From SAR202 cluster bacterium (GTDB lineage: Bacteria > Chloroflexota > Dehalococcoidia > Lucifugimonadales > UBA2962): a stretch of 64,000 nucleotides of DNA. The number at the start of each line of letters is the position of its first letter. Position 1 is the stretch's first letter. Under the pieces are notes generated by a model that saw only the letters and a program-made list of their open reading frames with translations, ran no database searches and was not told where the DNA came from. The DNA is taken from positions 64,290 through 128,289 of the forward strand of contig VFGV01000004.1 of assembly GCA_009392275.1 (NCBI GenBank). The letters are read 5' to 3'. The translations under genes were made by a program, and so were the position numbers. Positions 27,134 to 36,116 of the stretch are shown in pieces.

Positions 27134-27946
27134 ATGAAAGAACTAGCTGGCAAAGTCTCAATAGTAACAGGCGCAGGCCGAATGAGGGGAATAGGAAGAG
27201 CTGCTGCTGTACGTTTAGCTGAACTAGGATCTCACGTAGTAGTAACGGGAACAGGCAGAGATCCTAAAACATTCCCAGATGATGAGAGAAAAGCAAATTG
27301 GAAAGACATAGAAAGCACAGCCGAACAGATTCGAGCTCACGGAGTTAAAGCTTTAACATTAGTAGTTGATGTTACTGATCAAACACAAGTCGAAAACATG
27401 ATTAGCGATACTATTTCTGAATTCGGTCGTGTCGATATTCTCATCAACAATGCTGCTGCTCCCATCGGCGCAGATCGAGTTCCTATAATTGAAGTTGAAC
27501 CGGATGTCTTCCAGCGAGTTATTGACATAAAAATACGTGGCACATACTTATGTACTCAGGCATTTTTGAAGGCGAACTTAAAGCAAAATACAGGCGGTAA
27601 AATAGTCAACATCTCCTCTACAGCCGGGAAACGCGGCGTTCCAAATACATTTGCCTATAACGCGGCTAATTTTGCAATAGTTGGTATGACTCAATCAGCA
27701 GCTAAAGAACTGGGGTCAAACAACATTAATGTTAATTGCGTGTGCCCCGGAGCTACAGAAACCGCAAGAATGGATGAGCTGCAAAAACGCGGGCAAATGG
27801 ACCTTATTGCAGAGCAAACCCCGATAGGTCGAAATGGAACCGATGAGGAAGTGGGGCATTTAATCGCACACCTTTGTACAGAAGCAACCAGCTGGATCAC
27901 AGGACAATCTATAAATATAAATGGTGGTACCGTAGTAGAACATTAA
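27134..27946 (+). CDS. Short-chain dehydrogenase/reductase lacking the catalytic lysine
   Basis: Rossmann-fold SDR of 270 residues, starting 4 bases after gatA. The nucleotide motif is TGAGRMRGIG, two residues longer than the usual TGxxxGIG. NNAAAPIG gives the structural NNAG position and ISSTAGK the catalytic Ser. The active-site YxxxK reads YNAAN, with Asn replacing the Lys that lowers the Tyr pKa. The C terminus has the usual PG...T and INGGTVVEH. Either it uses an altered mechanism, or it binds ligand without normal oxidoreductase activity. Substrate unknown; annotation as 3-oxoacyl-ACP reductase would be over-specific. Confidence 0.88.
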   Translation: MKELAGKVSIVTGAGRMRGIGRAAAVRLAELGSHVVVTGTGRDPKTFPDDERKANWKDIESTAEQIRAHGVKALTLVVDVTDQTQVENMISDTISEFGRVDILINNAAAPIGADRVPIIEVEPDVFQRVIDIKIRGTYLCTQAFLKANLKQNTGGKIVNISSTAGKRGVPNTFAYNAANFAIVGMTQSAAKELGSNNINVNCVCPGATETARMDELQKRGQMDLIAEQTPIGRNGTDEEVGHLIAHLCTEATSWITGQSININGGTVVEH

Positions 27947-28005
27947 TATCTTTAACGGCTGATCAGTATGATTAGTAAATATTTAGGTGGATAAGGAAGG
28001 CATAT

Positions 28006-28782
28006 ATGGATCTCAAATTAAATGGTAAAAACGCCTTAATTACAGGCGGCAGCAGGGGATTGGGAAGGCAGTGTGCGCTATCACTAGCCAACGAGGGTGT
28101 CAACGTCGCGATTTGTGGACGTACTCCTGAGACACTAGCAGACACGAAGGTTGATTTGAAAAATATTGGGGTAAAAGTAATAACTATTGTGGGCGATATT
28201 TCGGCACCTGAGAAAGCTAAAGAAATTCACGCAAAAGCTACTTCAGAATTAGGCCATATAGACATCCTGGTCAATAATGTCGGTGGCACTCTTTCACGAG
28301 AGGACATATCCGGTACAAATCTAGATGACTTCAAGGGTACTTTCGATATAAACGTGTTCGGCGGCTATGAGTTAATGAGATTGGTGATACCGCACATGCA
28401 AAAACAGTCATGGGGGAGAATAATAAATATTGCTTCGATTTGGGGTCGTGAATATGGCGGAAATATATCCTACATGTCAGCCAAGGCGGCTCTCATAGGA
28501 GCCACAAAGCATGCCGCTGTTTCGCTTGGAAAATATGGTATTTTAGTGAACAGTATAGCTCCTGGATCAATAGCACATCCACAAGGATCCTGGGAAAGGT
28601 TTCAAAACAACAATTCCCCAGAAGTTGTAGAGCAATTTATATCGGACAACCTGCCTCTAGGAAAATTTGGATGGCCTGAACCAGTGGGTGACTTAGTCAC
28701 TTTTCTATCGTCAGATAGAGCAGGCACAATAACAGGCACTTGCATTCCAGTTGACGGAGGTCAAGGAATTTCAATGATATAA
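28006..28782 (+). CDS. Short-chain dehydrogenase/reductase
   Basis: Classical SDR of 258 residues with TGGSRGLG, NNVGG, catalytic Ser in NIASIWG and intact YMSAK (YxxxK), and the C-terminal PVDGGQGI. It is a different subfamily from its neighbour at 27134 and lies 59 bases downstream of it, with GGAAGG a few bases before the ATG. The fold and NAD(P)-dependent oxidoreductase chemistry are clear. Substrate cannot be assigned; it could act on a hydroxy or keto acid related to the nearby 2-hydroxyacid dehydrogenase. Confidence 0.9.
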   Translation: MDLKLNGKNALITGGSRGLGRQCALSLANEGVNVAICGRTPETLADTKVDLKNIGVKVITIVGDISAPEKAKEIHAKATSELGHIDILVNNVGGTLSREDISGTNLDDFKGTFDINVFGGYELMRLVIPHMQKQSWGRIINIASIWGREYGGNISYMSAKAALIGATKHAAVSLGKYGILVNSIAPGSIAHPQGSWERFQNNNSPEVVEQFISDNLPLGKFGWPEPVGDLVTFLSSDRAGTITGTCIPVDGGQGISMI

Positions 28783-28787
28783 ATTTC

Positions 28788-29768
28788 TTATATCTTTGCT
28801 CTCATTTTCCCAACCACCTCCTTGTTGTACAAGTTCTCAGGCATTTTCCCTGAAAGCACATCAGATATTGAACCTGCAGCTCTTGATTGAAGCTCAACTG
28901 TTGATTCAGGTGAGTAGAAAGCTACATGTGGTGACACAATAACATTATTCATTTTAAATAGTTGGTTATTATTTTCTGGATGATCTGATTCCATCACATC
29001 AAGGCCTGCTCCAGCAATCTCGCCTGATTCTAATGCGCTGATTAAAGAGGCTTCATCGATAAGTGGACCCCTGGCACAATTGATAATAAAGCAGTTTTTC
29101 TTCATAATTCGGAACTCGTTAATACTAATCATTCCTTTGGTTTCATTATTAAGGGGAGAGTGAATGGTAACGAAATCAGATTTTTCCAGTAGCTCTTTTA
29201 TAGGAACAACATCTATGTCTTCATTAACTGAATCATGCATGACAAAAGGGTCTGCAACTAAAACTTGCATCCCGAAAACTTTGGCTTTCTCGGCAACATT
29301 ACGACCAATTCGACCAAACCCTATTACACCTATCGTGCTACCTCGTAGCCTGTTCATAGGTAAATTCAAATCAACCGAGCCCCATCCTTTCATCTTTGTG
29401 TTGTAGTCAAAATTGATCACCTGTCGATTCCAGGCAAGCAAAAATGAAAAAACATGATCCGCAACTTCATCAACGCAATAATCAGGAACGTAAGTCACAG
29501 CAATACCTAACTCCGTTGCTTTATTAACAGCAATGTTATCTACTCCTACTCCATATCTTGCAATTACCTTTAAATTAGCTGCGTTATCTATAACCTTATC
29601 TGTAACTTTCGCGAAACATGTCAGTATCCCATCAACATCCCTTGCTAGTTCTGTTAAAGTTTGCTCGCTCCCGTCTGGAGCAATAACTAGTTCAAAGCCC
29701 ATTGGTTCTAGAACTTTTTTCTCTGGATCCAAATTTGGGAAAACGTAATCTGTTATTAAAATTTTCAT
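28788..29768 (-). CDS. D-2-hydroxyacid dehydrogenase (phosphoglycerate/glyoxylate reductase family)
   Basis: NAD(P)-dependent dehydrogenase of 326 residues that would interconvert a 2-hydroxy and a 2-keto acid. The cofactor domain has GFGRIGRNVAEKAKVFGM. The catalytic Arg is in NCARGPLID, the Glu in the GAGLDVMESDHP region and the His in VSPHVAFYS. There is no ACT domain, so it is not a regulated serine-pathway SerA; hydroxypyruvate/glyoxylate reductase or a C-terminal-binding-protein-like relative are options. It lies 41 bases downstream of the corrinoid activator gene on the same strand and may be the last gene of that operon, but a role in methyl transfer is not implied. Confidence 0.85.
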   Translation of the reverse strand: MKILITDYVFPNLDPEKKVLEPMGFELVIAPDGSEQTLTELARDVDGILTCFAKVTDKVIDNAANLKVIARYGVGVDNIAVNKATELGIAVTYVPDYCVDEVADHVFSFLLAWNRQVINFDYNTKMKGWGSVDLNLPMNRLRGSTIGVIGFGRIGRNVAEKAKVFGMQVLVADPFVMHDSVNEDIDVVPIKELLEKSDFVTIHSPLNNETKGMISINEFRIMKKNCFIINCARGPLIDEASLISALESGEIAGAGLDVMESDHPENNNQLFKMNNVIVSPHVAFYSPESTVELQSRAAGSISDVLSGKMPENLYNKEVVGKMRAKI

Positions 29769-29809
29769 ATTATTACCATCATTTTTTATATTCGGAGTTT
29801 TATAAAGAA

Positions 29810-31429
29810 CTATAATTTAAAATCCATCCTTTTGAATTGACAACCCTCAACAAACAAGTCGAAGAAATCGTCTGTTGTTTCTAATTCTATGTGCTCTACT
29901 TTCAACACCAAGTCCTCGATACGGTTCCTCAACTTCCCGGACAGTAGCATAATCGTTGCCCCCTCAAGTGACGCATTTCCGACCTTTTCAATGTCGTCTA
30001 AATCGACATTGGCTAAGAAGCCAATTTCAATAGCATTTTTCGCGTTTATATAATTCGCAAAACCTCCAGCAAGATAAAGCTTTGCAAGCTCGTTAATCGG
30101 CTGGCCAAATGCACGCAAAACAATCCATTGTCCACAATAATTTGCAGACTTGGCTTGAGCTAGAGCGGATATATCTGCTCGAGACAATGTTAACGCTTGT
30201 TCACTAGCAAATGTGAATTCATTTTCTCCGCTATTAAAAACGCCCAATTCCGTCATTCTTTGTGTTCTTCGTAATTCAGCTAACAAATCGATTAGTCCAG
30301 AACCACAAATACCTTCAGGGTCAGCATTGCCAATGGTTTCAATTTCTACATTGCTGTTATCCATCCTCACTGCCTCAACCGCCCCCTCATACCCAGGCAT
30401 TCCGAATTTAATTTCTCCACCTTCGAAAGCAGGACCTGCGGGGCATGAAGCGGCCAAAATACGATGTCTGTTACCAATAATCACCTCAGTGTTTGTGCCA
30501 ACATCCACTAACATAACACTTTCGTCCATCTCATCCATTCCTATAGCCAAAAGATCTGCCGCAACATCAGACCCAACATGGCTAGCAATTAACGGCCCAC
30601 CATAAATGTTTGCTTTCGGGAAAATCCTAATTCCCAAATCATCTGCTATAGCATTTAAGGCTGTTGACTTACGTTCCCCCTGAATAAACTCCATTTCTAT
30701 TTTAGATTTATATGGTTTTTCGCCTATTGTTTGTACATCAACCCCAAATACTATGTCCCTCATAGTCGAGTTACCAACCAACACTGCTTCATAAATCCGT
30801 CTTCTATGGACTTTGAGCTTGCGACACATATCACCAATTTCAAAATTAATCGATGAAAGCATAACTTTTCGCAATTCCCCATTGTATGGCCCGCCATCGT
30901 ACGAAATTCGATGCATCACGTCACTGCCCCCAAACTTTTGTGGGTTTTCAAAGGAAGTTGTGAATACAGTGACCTGTTTTTCTAAATCTACTAGATTCAT
31001 TGCTACGGTAGTTGTTCCCAAGTCGATGGCTAATCCATAGATACTTCCCTTGTATTCTTCTAGTCTTTGGTCTCCATAACATACAAAATCTCCCGATTTA
31101 CGAGTGATTGGATCAGCAACAATTTTACGTTTAATAGAGCTGGTGAGAATTTTAGGTTGGCGTCGCAAAACGGAAAATTCTAGATTCTCTGCGGCGTCCG
31201 AAATCGCCGCCTGGCATGCGAGCCTATATTGATCTTTAAGGAATTTCTCTGATTTTGTTCTATGTGTTAATCCATCGGAACCTTGTTTAATTTCAACTAT
31301 ACACTCATGGCACTCACCTGTTCGTCCACAAGAAGTAGGAACTCTTATTTTTAGGTCATCCGCATAATCAAATACAGTTTTCCCTTGAAGTAGAGGTATT
31401 TGCTTTTTACCATAAATTAGTGGAGACAA
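29810..31429 (-). CDS. Corrinoid activation protein: 2Fe-2S domain + ASKHA ATPase (RACo-like, DUF4445)
   Basis: Reductive activator that restores inactive Co(II) corrinoid to Co(I) using ATP. The 539-residue product has an N-terminal plant-type ferredoxin domain with Cys34, Cys40, Cys43 and Cys72. The ASKHA actin-like domain follows, with phosphate-1 motif AIDLGTTTVAMNL (about residue 133), phosphate-2 motif LVDVGTNTEVIIGN and a late AGGFA segment. This matches activators of anaerobic O-demethylase and CO-dehydrogenase/acetyl-CoA systems, though shorter than many. It starts at TTG. The gene is downstream of metVF and a corrinoid protein, so its client is very probably that protein. Confidence 0.9.
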   Translation of the reverse strand: MSPLIYGKKQIPLLQGKTVFDYADDLKIRVPTSCGRTGECHECIVEIKQGSDGLTHRTKSEKFLKDQYRLACQAAISDAAENLEFSVLRRQPKILTSSIKRKIVADPITRKSGDFVCYGDQRLEEYKGSIYGLAIDLGTTTVAMNLVDLEKQVTVFTTSFENPQKFGGSDVMHRISYDGGPYNGELRKVMLSSINFEIGDMCRKLKVHRRRIYEAVLVGNSTMRDIVFGVDVQTIGEKPYKSKIEMEFIQGERKSTALNAIADDLGIRIFPKANIYGGPLIASHVGSDVAADLLAIGMDEMDESVMLVDVGTNTEVIIGNRHRILAASCPAGPAFEGGEIKFGMPGYEGAVEAVRMDNSNVEIETIGNADPEGICGSGLIDLLAELRRTQRMTELGVFNSGENEFTFASEQALTLSRADISALAQAKSANYCGQWIVLRAFGQPINELAKLYLAGGFANYINAKNAIEIGFLANVDLDDIEKVGNASLEGATIMLLSGKLRNRIEDLVLKVEHIELETTDDFFDLFVEGCQFKRMDFKL

Positions 31430-31474
31430 ATTAACTTATACTCTTTTTTATTACACGTATCATGATGGGTCACA

Positions 31475-31723
31475 CTACATATCCCACGCATCACGATAAT
31501 CGAGTTTGTCACTACCAACACATAAGGCTAATTGACCTTTACCGTCAATGAAGTTTTGATTACGGCATCCAAACTTGGCGGTACATCTATCCTTAACGTT
31601 TTTGTACGGGCATCGTTTTTTAGATATATCAACAGCAGCGTCTGAAATACTACTATATATTGCCTGCAATTTATCAATACTTGCCTGATAACGATCTTTA
31701 TCAAAATTTTTATTCTGATTCAC
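31475..31723 (-). CDS. Small four-cysteine protein in the corrinoid cluster
   Basis: Not recognised. The 82-residue product starts at GTG behind AAAGG. It has a helical N-terminal half and then Cys38, Cys47, Cys53 and Cys68 (spacing x8, x5, x14) in a basic CPYKNVKDRC...KFGC region, ending in an acidic DYRDAWDM. Four spaced cysteines suggest a zinc or Fe-S site. It lies 45 bases before the activator gene and 9 bases after metF, so it is almost certainly cotranscribed. It could be an electron carrier for the activator or a MetVF accessory; both are guesses. Confidence 0.7.
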   Translation of the reverse strand: MNQNKNFDKDRYQASIDKLQAIYSSISDAAVDISKKRCPYKNVKDRCTAKFGCRNQNFIDGKGQLALCVGSDKLDYRDAWDM

Positions 31724-31732
31724 GGCTTGCCT

Positions 31733-32668
31733 TTAAATGTTATTGTTACGATTATCGAGTATACCTGATTCTGCAATTATCTCCGGCACTAATTCCTCTT
31801 GCCCATATGACATTATATGAATACCCTTAACTCCAGGCATTTCGATCGCCTGCTGTACGATTTCCAGACATATCTTTTTTCCTTCAGCGGCTTGGTCTTT
31901 CGCCTGCTTGAGCCTCCTAATGATCGCATCAGGTATGACAACACCAGGCACATTGGACCGAATCCATTGAGCAGATTTTGCGGATTTCAAAGGCCCGACT
32001 CCGATTAAAATAAATGCTTTTTCTGATAATCCCATGTCATTCACTGCATCCATATAAGTTTTTAACCTGGGCACATCGAAACAGTATTGGGTCTGAATAA
32101 ATTTTGCACCAGCATCTATTTTTTTCTTTAATCTTAACGGCCTAAAGTCAAAGGGTGGTACAAACGGGTTGGCGGCAGCACCTAAAAAGAACTTCGGTTT
32201 TGATTCAAGTTTTCTACCTGAAAGGAATCTACCTTCATGTGCCATTGTTCTGGTCATTTTTAAAAGGTTAATTGAATCCATATCAAACACGGATTTTGCT
32301 TCTGGGTGATCCCCTGTTTGCACCCCATCTCCAGTTAAACATAATACATTTTTTATATTTAATGCAGCTGCACCGAGCAAGTCCCCTTGCATGGCAATTC
32401 TATTGCGATCTCTACAAGATATTTGCATGACTGGTTCATAGCCAGCTTTTTGCAATATTGCAGATACAGCTATACTAGATAAATGTACGTTTGCACCAGA
32501 AGCATCAGTGGCATTTATTCCATCGCAAAGTGAGCCCAAAACTAAAGCGTTACGATGCACGGACTCGGGCAAGGAACTATCCGGCGAATTTATTTCAGCA
32601 GTAACAGCAAGCTGACCAGAGCGTAAAACACGCTCTAGTTTTGATTGTTCTTCAAGTTGACCACTCAT
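31733..32668 (-). CDS. metF: Methylenetetrahydrofolate reductase, MetF-like catalytic subunit
   Basis: TIM-barrel flavoprotein interconverting 5-methyl- and 5,10-methylene-tetrahydrofolate. The 311-residue protein has the barrel start VTAEINSPD (Glu of the family's catalytic TxEx strand), CRDRNRIAMQGDLLGA, VLCLTGDG, AKFIQTQYCFD and IGVGPLKS. It lacks a C-terminal regulatory domain. Its start lies within the 3' end of metV (17-base overlap). The MetVF pairing is typical of acetogen-like and C1-catabolic systems, so oxidation of methyl-tetrahydrofolate made by the cluster is the likely direction. Confidence 0.9.
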   Translation of the reverse strand: MSGQLEEQSKLERVLRSGQLAVTAEINSPDSSLPESVHRNALVLGSLCDGINATDASGANVHLSSIAVSAILQKAGYEPVMQISCRDRNRIAMQGDLLGAAALNIKNVLCLTGDGVQTGDHPEAKSVFDMDSINLLKMTRTMAHEGRFLSGRKLESKPKFFLGAAANPFVPPFDFRPLRLKKKIDAGAKFIQTQYCFDVPRLKTYMDAVNDMGLSEKAFILIGVGPLKSAKSAQWIRSNVPGVVIPDAIIRRLKQAKDQAAEGKKICLEIVQQAIEMPGVKGIHIMSYGQEELVPEIIAESGILDNRNNNI

Positions 32669-33107
32669 CTTGAATTATCTCCGTTCTACCAGATAGTTGG
32701 TTCGCCCATGCTGATGTGTCCTGCAATCTTCGATCTAATGGAGCCATAATTGCATTTATATTACGCCCATATATTGGCATCTGTTTTGATCTTTCCCATG
32801 CAGTCACCCATACACACATCATTTCAGGTTTAACTTCGCAATTACCATTGTTTCTAACACCGCCGCATGGTCCATTTCTCAAACTTTTTGGACACGTCAT
32901 TGGACAAGTCATACCAGTATTATGTAATACACATTGACCACACATTTGACAATCAAATACGGGCTTTTTGAATAAGCGTTCAGCAAAAATTAATCCTCTG
33001 TTTATAATACGACTACGTAAAATGAGCGGTTTTCCTAGGTTTAGAAATACGACTGTCGATTTATAAATTAGCTCGAGAAAAGCTGGATGCAGTCTAAACA
33101 TTGTCAT
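32652..33107 (-). CDS. metV: MetV-like cysteine-rich partner of methylenetetrahydrofolate reductase
   Basis: Matches the MTHFR C-terminal (MetV, PF12225-type) family. The 151-residue protein has eight cysteines at 53, 56, 59, 68, 72, 81, 90 and 98 in the pattern CQMCGQC, TCPMTCP, GPCGG and NCEV, a probable metal or Fe-S region. A C-terminal WxxxxxRSKQMP helix follows. In acetogens MetV forms a complex with MetF. The overlap with metF supports a stoichiometric complex. The first 45 residues are hydrophobic/basic and may touch the membrane. It carries no substrate domain itself. Confidence 0.88.
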   Translation of the reverse strand: MTMFRLHPAFLELIYKSTVVFLNLGKPLILRSRIINRGLIFAERLFKKPVFDCQMCGQCVLHNTGMTCPMTCPKSLRNGPCGGVRNNGNCEVKPEMMCVWVTAWERSKQMPIYGRNINAIMAPLDRRLQDTSAWANQLSGRTEIIQDEWST

Positions 33108-33167
33108 AATAAAGTAATCTTCTTTATTCTATTAATTTGTCTAAAATGACATATTATTGAGGGTATT

Positions 33168-33899
33168 TTATTTAGCTCGAACCATCTCTTTTACTAGATC
33201 AACACACGCCATGGCATCTTTACCATAACCATCGGCCCCCATATCTTCAGCAAATTCCTGAGTTACTGGAGCGCCTCCTATTATCATTTTAAATTCTTCA
33301 CGAATACCATTTTCTTCAAAAAACTCTATTGTACGGCCCATATTGGGCATTGTAGTAGTTAACAATGCTGACATACCTACAACTTGGGCTTTAAATTCAA
33401 GAGCTGCATCCATGAATTCATCAGGCTTTGTGTCCACTCCTAAGTCCTCTACTACAAAACCTGCGCCTCGGAGCATCATGATGCACAAGTTTTTGCCAAT
33501 ATCGTGTAGATCGCCTTTAACCGTTCCCATTATCACCATTCCCATTGGCTCCACGCCGGAAGCAGACAAAATAGGTTCAATATGAGCCATACCTGCCTTC
33601 ATGGCTCTAGCAGCAATTAGAACTTCTGGAACGAATATGATGTTGTCACGAAATTTAATTCCAACTATTGCCATTCCAGATATCAATCCATCGTCTAAAA
33701 CATCATTGGCAGAATATCCTTGATCCAGTGCCGTTTTCGTTAATTCATCAACTTTTTCGTTGTTTCCATATATAAGATTAAATGCGATTTCCTGCATAAG
33801 CATGTCATCTTTCTTAAATAAATCTTTAATATGATTTTGCTCGAAAGGCTTGGCTATATATTGCATTTCTCCAAGCAATCCTTCATGGATTATCGCCAT
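33168..33899 (-). CDS. Corrinoid (B12-binding) methyl carrier protein
   Basis: Carries the methyl group on cobalamin between methyltransferases. The 243-residue product has an N-terminal extension of about 30 residues, a helical B12-binding cap (about 31-115) and a Rossmann-like cobalamin domain with the DxHxxG motif GDLHDIGKN. His132 is the predicted lower axial ligand. The later SALLTTTMPNM and GGAPVT segments (about 185-225) complete the fold. It is of the MtaC/MtbC/MtvC type. It sits between the folate methyltransferase and metV, with GGAG nine bases before the ATG. It is the hub of the methyl-transfer cluster. Confidence 0.93.
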   Translation of the reverse strand: MAIIHEGLLGEMQYIAKPFEQNHIKDLFKKDDMLMQEIAFNLIYGNNEKVDELTKTALDQGYSANDVLDDGLISGMAIVGIKFRDNIIFVPEVLIAARAMKAGMAHIEPILSASGVEPMGMVIMGTVKGDLHDIGKNLCIMMLRGAGFVVEDLGVDTKPDEFMDAALEFKAQVVGMSALLTTTMPNMGRTIEFFEENGIREEFKMIIGGAPVTQEFAEDMGADGYGKDAMACVDLVKEMVRAK

Positions 33900-33957
33900 T
33901 TATGTTTTCTCCTCGTAACTTTGGTGTTCCGCAGAAACGCTTCGTGAATTGAAGGTC

Positions 33958-34995
33958 TTATTTTACTACTAACCGGCCCTCGTTATAAGCCTTGATGTAA
34001 TTCATGCAAAATTCATCTTCACCTAAAAGCATATCTCGTGCAAATCGGTGAGGCTCTGCATCTATATTTATAGATGAAGCTTTGGTTACATCAGTTTGTA
34101 TAGGATCTATGATGCCGCTATCGGCACCATACTCCAATGAGAGCTTTATAAATGTCTCATTAATGATCTTTCGCATAGGAAGCCCAAATGAAACATTGCT
34201 TAATCCTCCAGTGATTTGAATCTCATCGCCTTTTTCCTCCCTAAGCATCTTGACAGCATTGAGGTAATCTAAACCATAAGATCCATCCACAGAAATTGGA
34301 AATACTAGAAGATCTACAAATATATCTTCTTGCTTTATGCCTCTACGGTCAGCCTCTTCCAATAACCTCAGTACGTTTTCTAAACGTTCAATATCATTTG
34401 TTGGCATCTGAGACTCACCTGCAGCGGTGATTATGGCTTTGGCGTCATATTTTTCCACAAGGTCAAACGTCTCTAGTCTTTCTAATGCAACTGAATTTAT
34501 TAATGTTTTACCAAGTGAAGAATCTATCTGAGAAAGCCCCGCTGCAATAATTTCTGAATTAGATGAATCAATACTAAGAGGCACCGTTGAGACTTCCTGA
34601 ACAACACTAACCAACCATCGTATAGCTTCTTTTTGTATGTCTATTTTGTATGAAACTTCATCAACATTTAAATCTAGAAAGTCAGCCCCTGCTCTTATCT
34701 GACGCAAAGCCTCAGCCTGAACAAAAGAGGCGGATTCATGTTGTATTTCTTTATCTCCATTAATAGCTTCTAAAACCGCTATCATGAAATGCTTTACTTG
34801 GCCTTGCTCATACGGCTGCGTTTTTTTAAACCAATCTGGGACTGATATTTGGTTTTGGTTGCCGTTAACCTCTGTATACAGGATTACTTCATCACCATTT
34901 TCTAAAGTTTTATGTCTTTTACCGTCACGCAAAACAATCCTGGTAGTATGAATGTTCTCCCCAATGATTGAAAATTCTTCCTGTTTCGACTGCAA
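33958..34995 (-). CDS. Methyltetrahydrofolate:corrinoid methyltransferase (MeTr/MtvA-like)
   Basis: Pterin-binding TIM-barrel protein of 345 residues. The barrel segments GADFLDLNVDE, PLSIDSSNSEIIAAGL, KTLINSVALE, FPISVDG and GLSNVSFGLPMRK are those of MeTr, MetH and MtvA proteins, and rule out a dihydropteroate synthase. It would transfer methyl between the corrinoid protein and tetrahydrofolate. A 60-70 residue N-terminal region precedes the barrel (GENIHTTR start). It begins at TTG, six bases after the preceding UroD-family gene, and is followed by the corrinoid protein gene. Role: methyltransferase II of the cluster. Confidence 0.9.
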   Translation of the reverse strand: MQSKQEEFSIIGENIHTTRIVLRDGKRHKTLENGDEVILYTEVNGNQNQISVPDWFKKTQPYEQGQVKHFMIAVLEAINGDKEIQHESASFVQAEALRQIRAGADFLDLNVDEVSYKIDIQKEAIRWLVSVVQEVSTVPLSIDSSNSEIIAAGLSQIDSSLGKTLINSVALERLETFDLVEKYDAKAIITAAGESQMPTNDIERLENVLRLLEEADRRGIKQEDIFVDLLVFPISVDGSYGLDYLNAVKMLREEKGDEIQITGGLSNVSFGLPMRKIINETFIKLSLEYGADSGIIDPIQTDVTKASSINIDAEPHRFARDMLLGEDEFCMNYIKAYNEGRLVVK

Positions 34996-35001
34996 ACTGA
35001 T

Positions 35002-36033
35002 TTAATTCCTTTCTGTCCATTCACGAACAGCTTTTGGAATCTCCATAAGGTTTTCTAAACGCGTAGCTAAAGGAATCGCACATTCAGGAGCAATCATATC
35101 TACACCTGCATCTAAGCACTTGATAACTTCGTTTCGAACTTCCTCGGGGCCTTTAGAATACAGGGTCACGGGGTTATTTATATTACCAACAAGTCCAATT
35201 TTGCCATCAGCAATTTTTACAGCCTCAGCGGGGTCATTTTTCGAGTCAAAATGGAAGCTAGCCATGCCACTCTGGCCGATAGAATCTAATCTGTCTAAAG
35301 TATATCCACAAATATGTAATATCAATGGCACATTCAATCTCTCAGCCATTTCTTGATGAAGTTCTAAAAGAAACCTTTTGTAATATTCTCCAGAAACGAG
35401 ATCTCCTGTTGCGTGGTCTGGAAACGTTAAAACATCCGCACCAGCACCTATCTGAGCTTCTCCAAAAATAACTGATATTTCTTTAAGTTTATCCAATGCA
35501 CGTTTAGTCATTTCAGGATCATCTATACTCATTAATAAAAATTTTTCGACCCCGAAAACATGGTACGCGAGAGTCCAAGGTCCCATCGTCTTCCCAACAA
35601 TCGCCACTTCTTTTTTAAAGCTCTGCGCCAATATTTCAATTGATCTAATAATAGTTGAGGTATCTTGATGTTCTAAGAATCCCGGAGGTATCTTCACATC
35701 TTCAGGAGTGTCCCAGATTGGCTTACTCATGCGTACAGTCGGCCAATTATCTTTCTGTTCCCATTGCATTTCACATCCAAGCGCCGAAGATTCTTGTATT
35801 ATCGAAAAATATGGTGATATAGAGTCAAACCCTAATTCAGTGTATCCAGTCGCAGCAAGGCTAGCATTCAACTCAGGATTTCTATTTGCTTCAGGAAAAG
35901 GTGCATCGACCAAATCCATTAACTCGACAGTAGCGATATTTGTTGGATTGCATACTGGAGTACGATCAACTTTTCCTCCAGATAAAGCCGCCAAAACTCT
36001 ATCGTGTGAATTCATTTTTTCCATTTCAGCCAA
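35002..36033 (-). CDS. UroD-family corrinoid methyltransferase, copy 1 (MtaA/MtvB/CmuA-like)
   Basis: Member of the uroporphyrinogen-decarboxylase-like methyltransferase superfamily, 343 residues. Zinc-ligand motifs are visible: HICGYTLD (His and Cys) and PECAIP (Cys). The conserved AGADVLTFPDHATGD and GLVGNIN strands are also present. It lacks the arginine-rich N terminus of true HemE and is not in a heme operon. In this context it either demethylates the growth substrate (methyltransferase I) or moves methyl from the corrinoid protein. It is clearly paralogous to the gene at 36117, roughly two thirds identical by eye. TTG start after AAGGA; 6 bases from the next gene. Confidence 0.88.
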   Translation of the reverse strand: MAEMEKMNSHDRVLAALSGGKVDRTPVCNPTNIATVELMDLVDAPFPEANRNPELNASLAATGYTELGFDSISPYFSIIQESSALGCEMQWEQKDNWPTVRMSKPIWDTPEDVKIPPGFLEHQDTSTIIRSIEILAQSFKKEVAIVGKTMGPWTLAYHVFGVEKFLLMSIDDPEMTKRALDKLKEISVIFGEAQIGAGADVLTFPDHATGDLVSGEYYKRFLLELHQEMAERLNVPLILHICGYTLDRLDSIGQSGMASFHFDSKNDPAEAVKIADGKIGLVGNINNPVTLYSKGPEEVRNEVIKCLDAGVDMIAPECAIPLATRLENLMEIPKAVREWTERN

Positions 36034-36116
36034 AATGTTTTCCTTTGGTTTACTTATTGACCCTAGATGAATTTAAATATGTTAAAGGTCAGATATATTT
36101 TATACAAACTGAGCTT

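Noticed and set aside
28788-29768. 2-hydroxyacid dehydrogenase as a dedicated component of the methyl-transfer pathway
   Set aside because: It is only 41 bases downstream and may be cotranscribed, but nothing in its sequence ties it to C1 chemistry; kept as neighbour only.
33958-34995. Dihydropteroate synthase (folP)
   Set aside because: The GLSNVSFGLP segment and corrinoid neighbours fit MeTr/MetH-type methyltransferases; the FolP pterin-pyrophosphate loops are absent.
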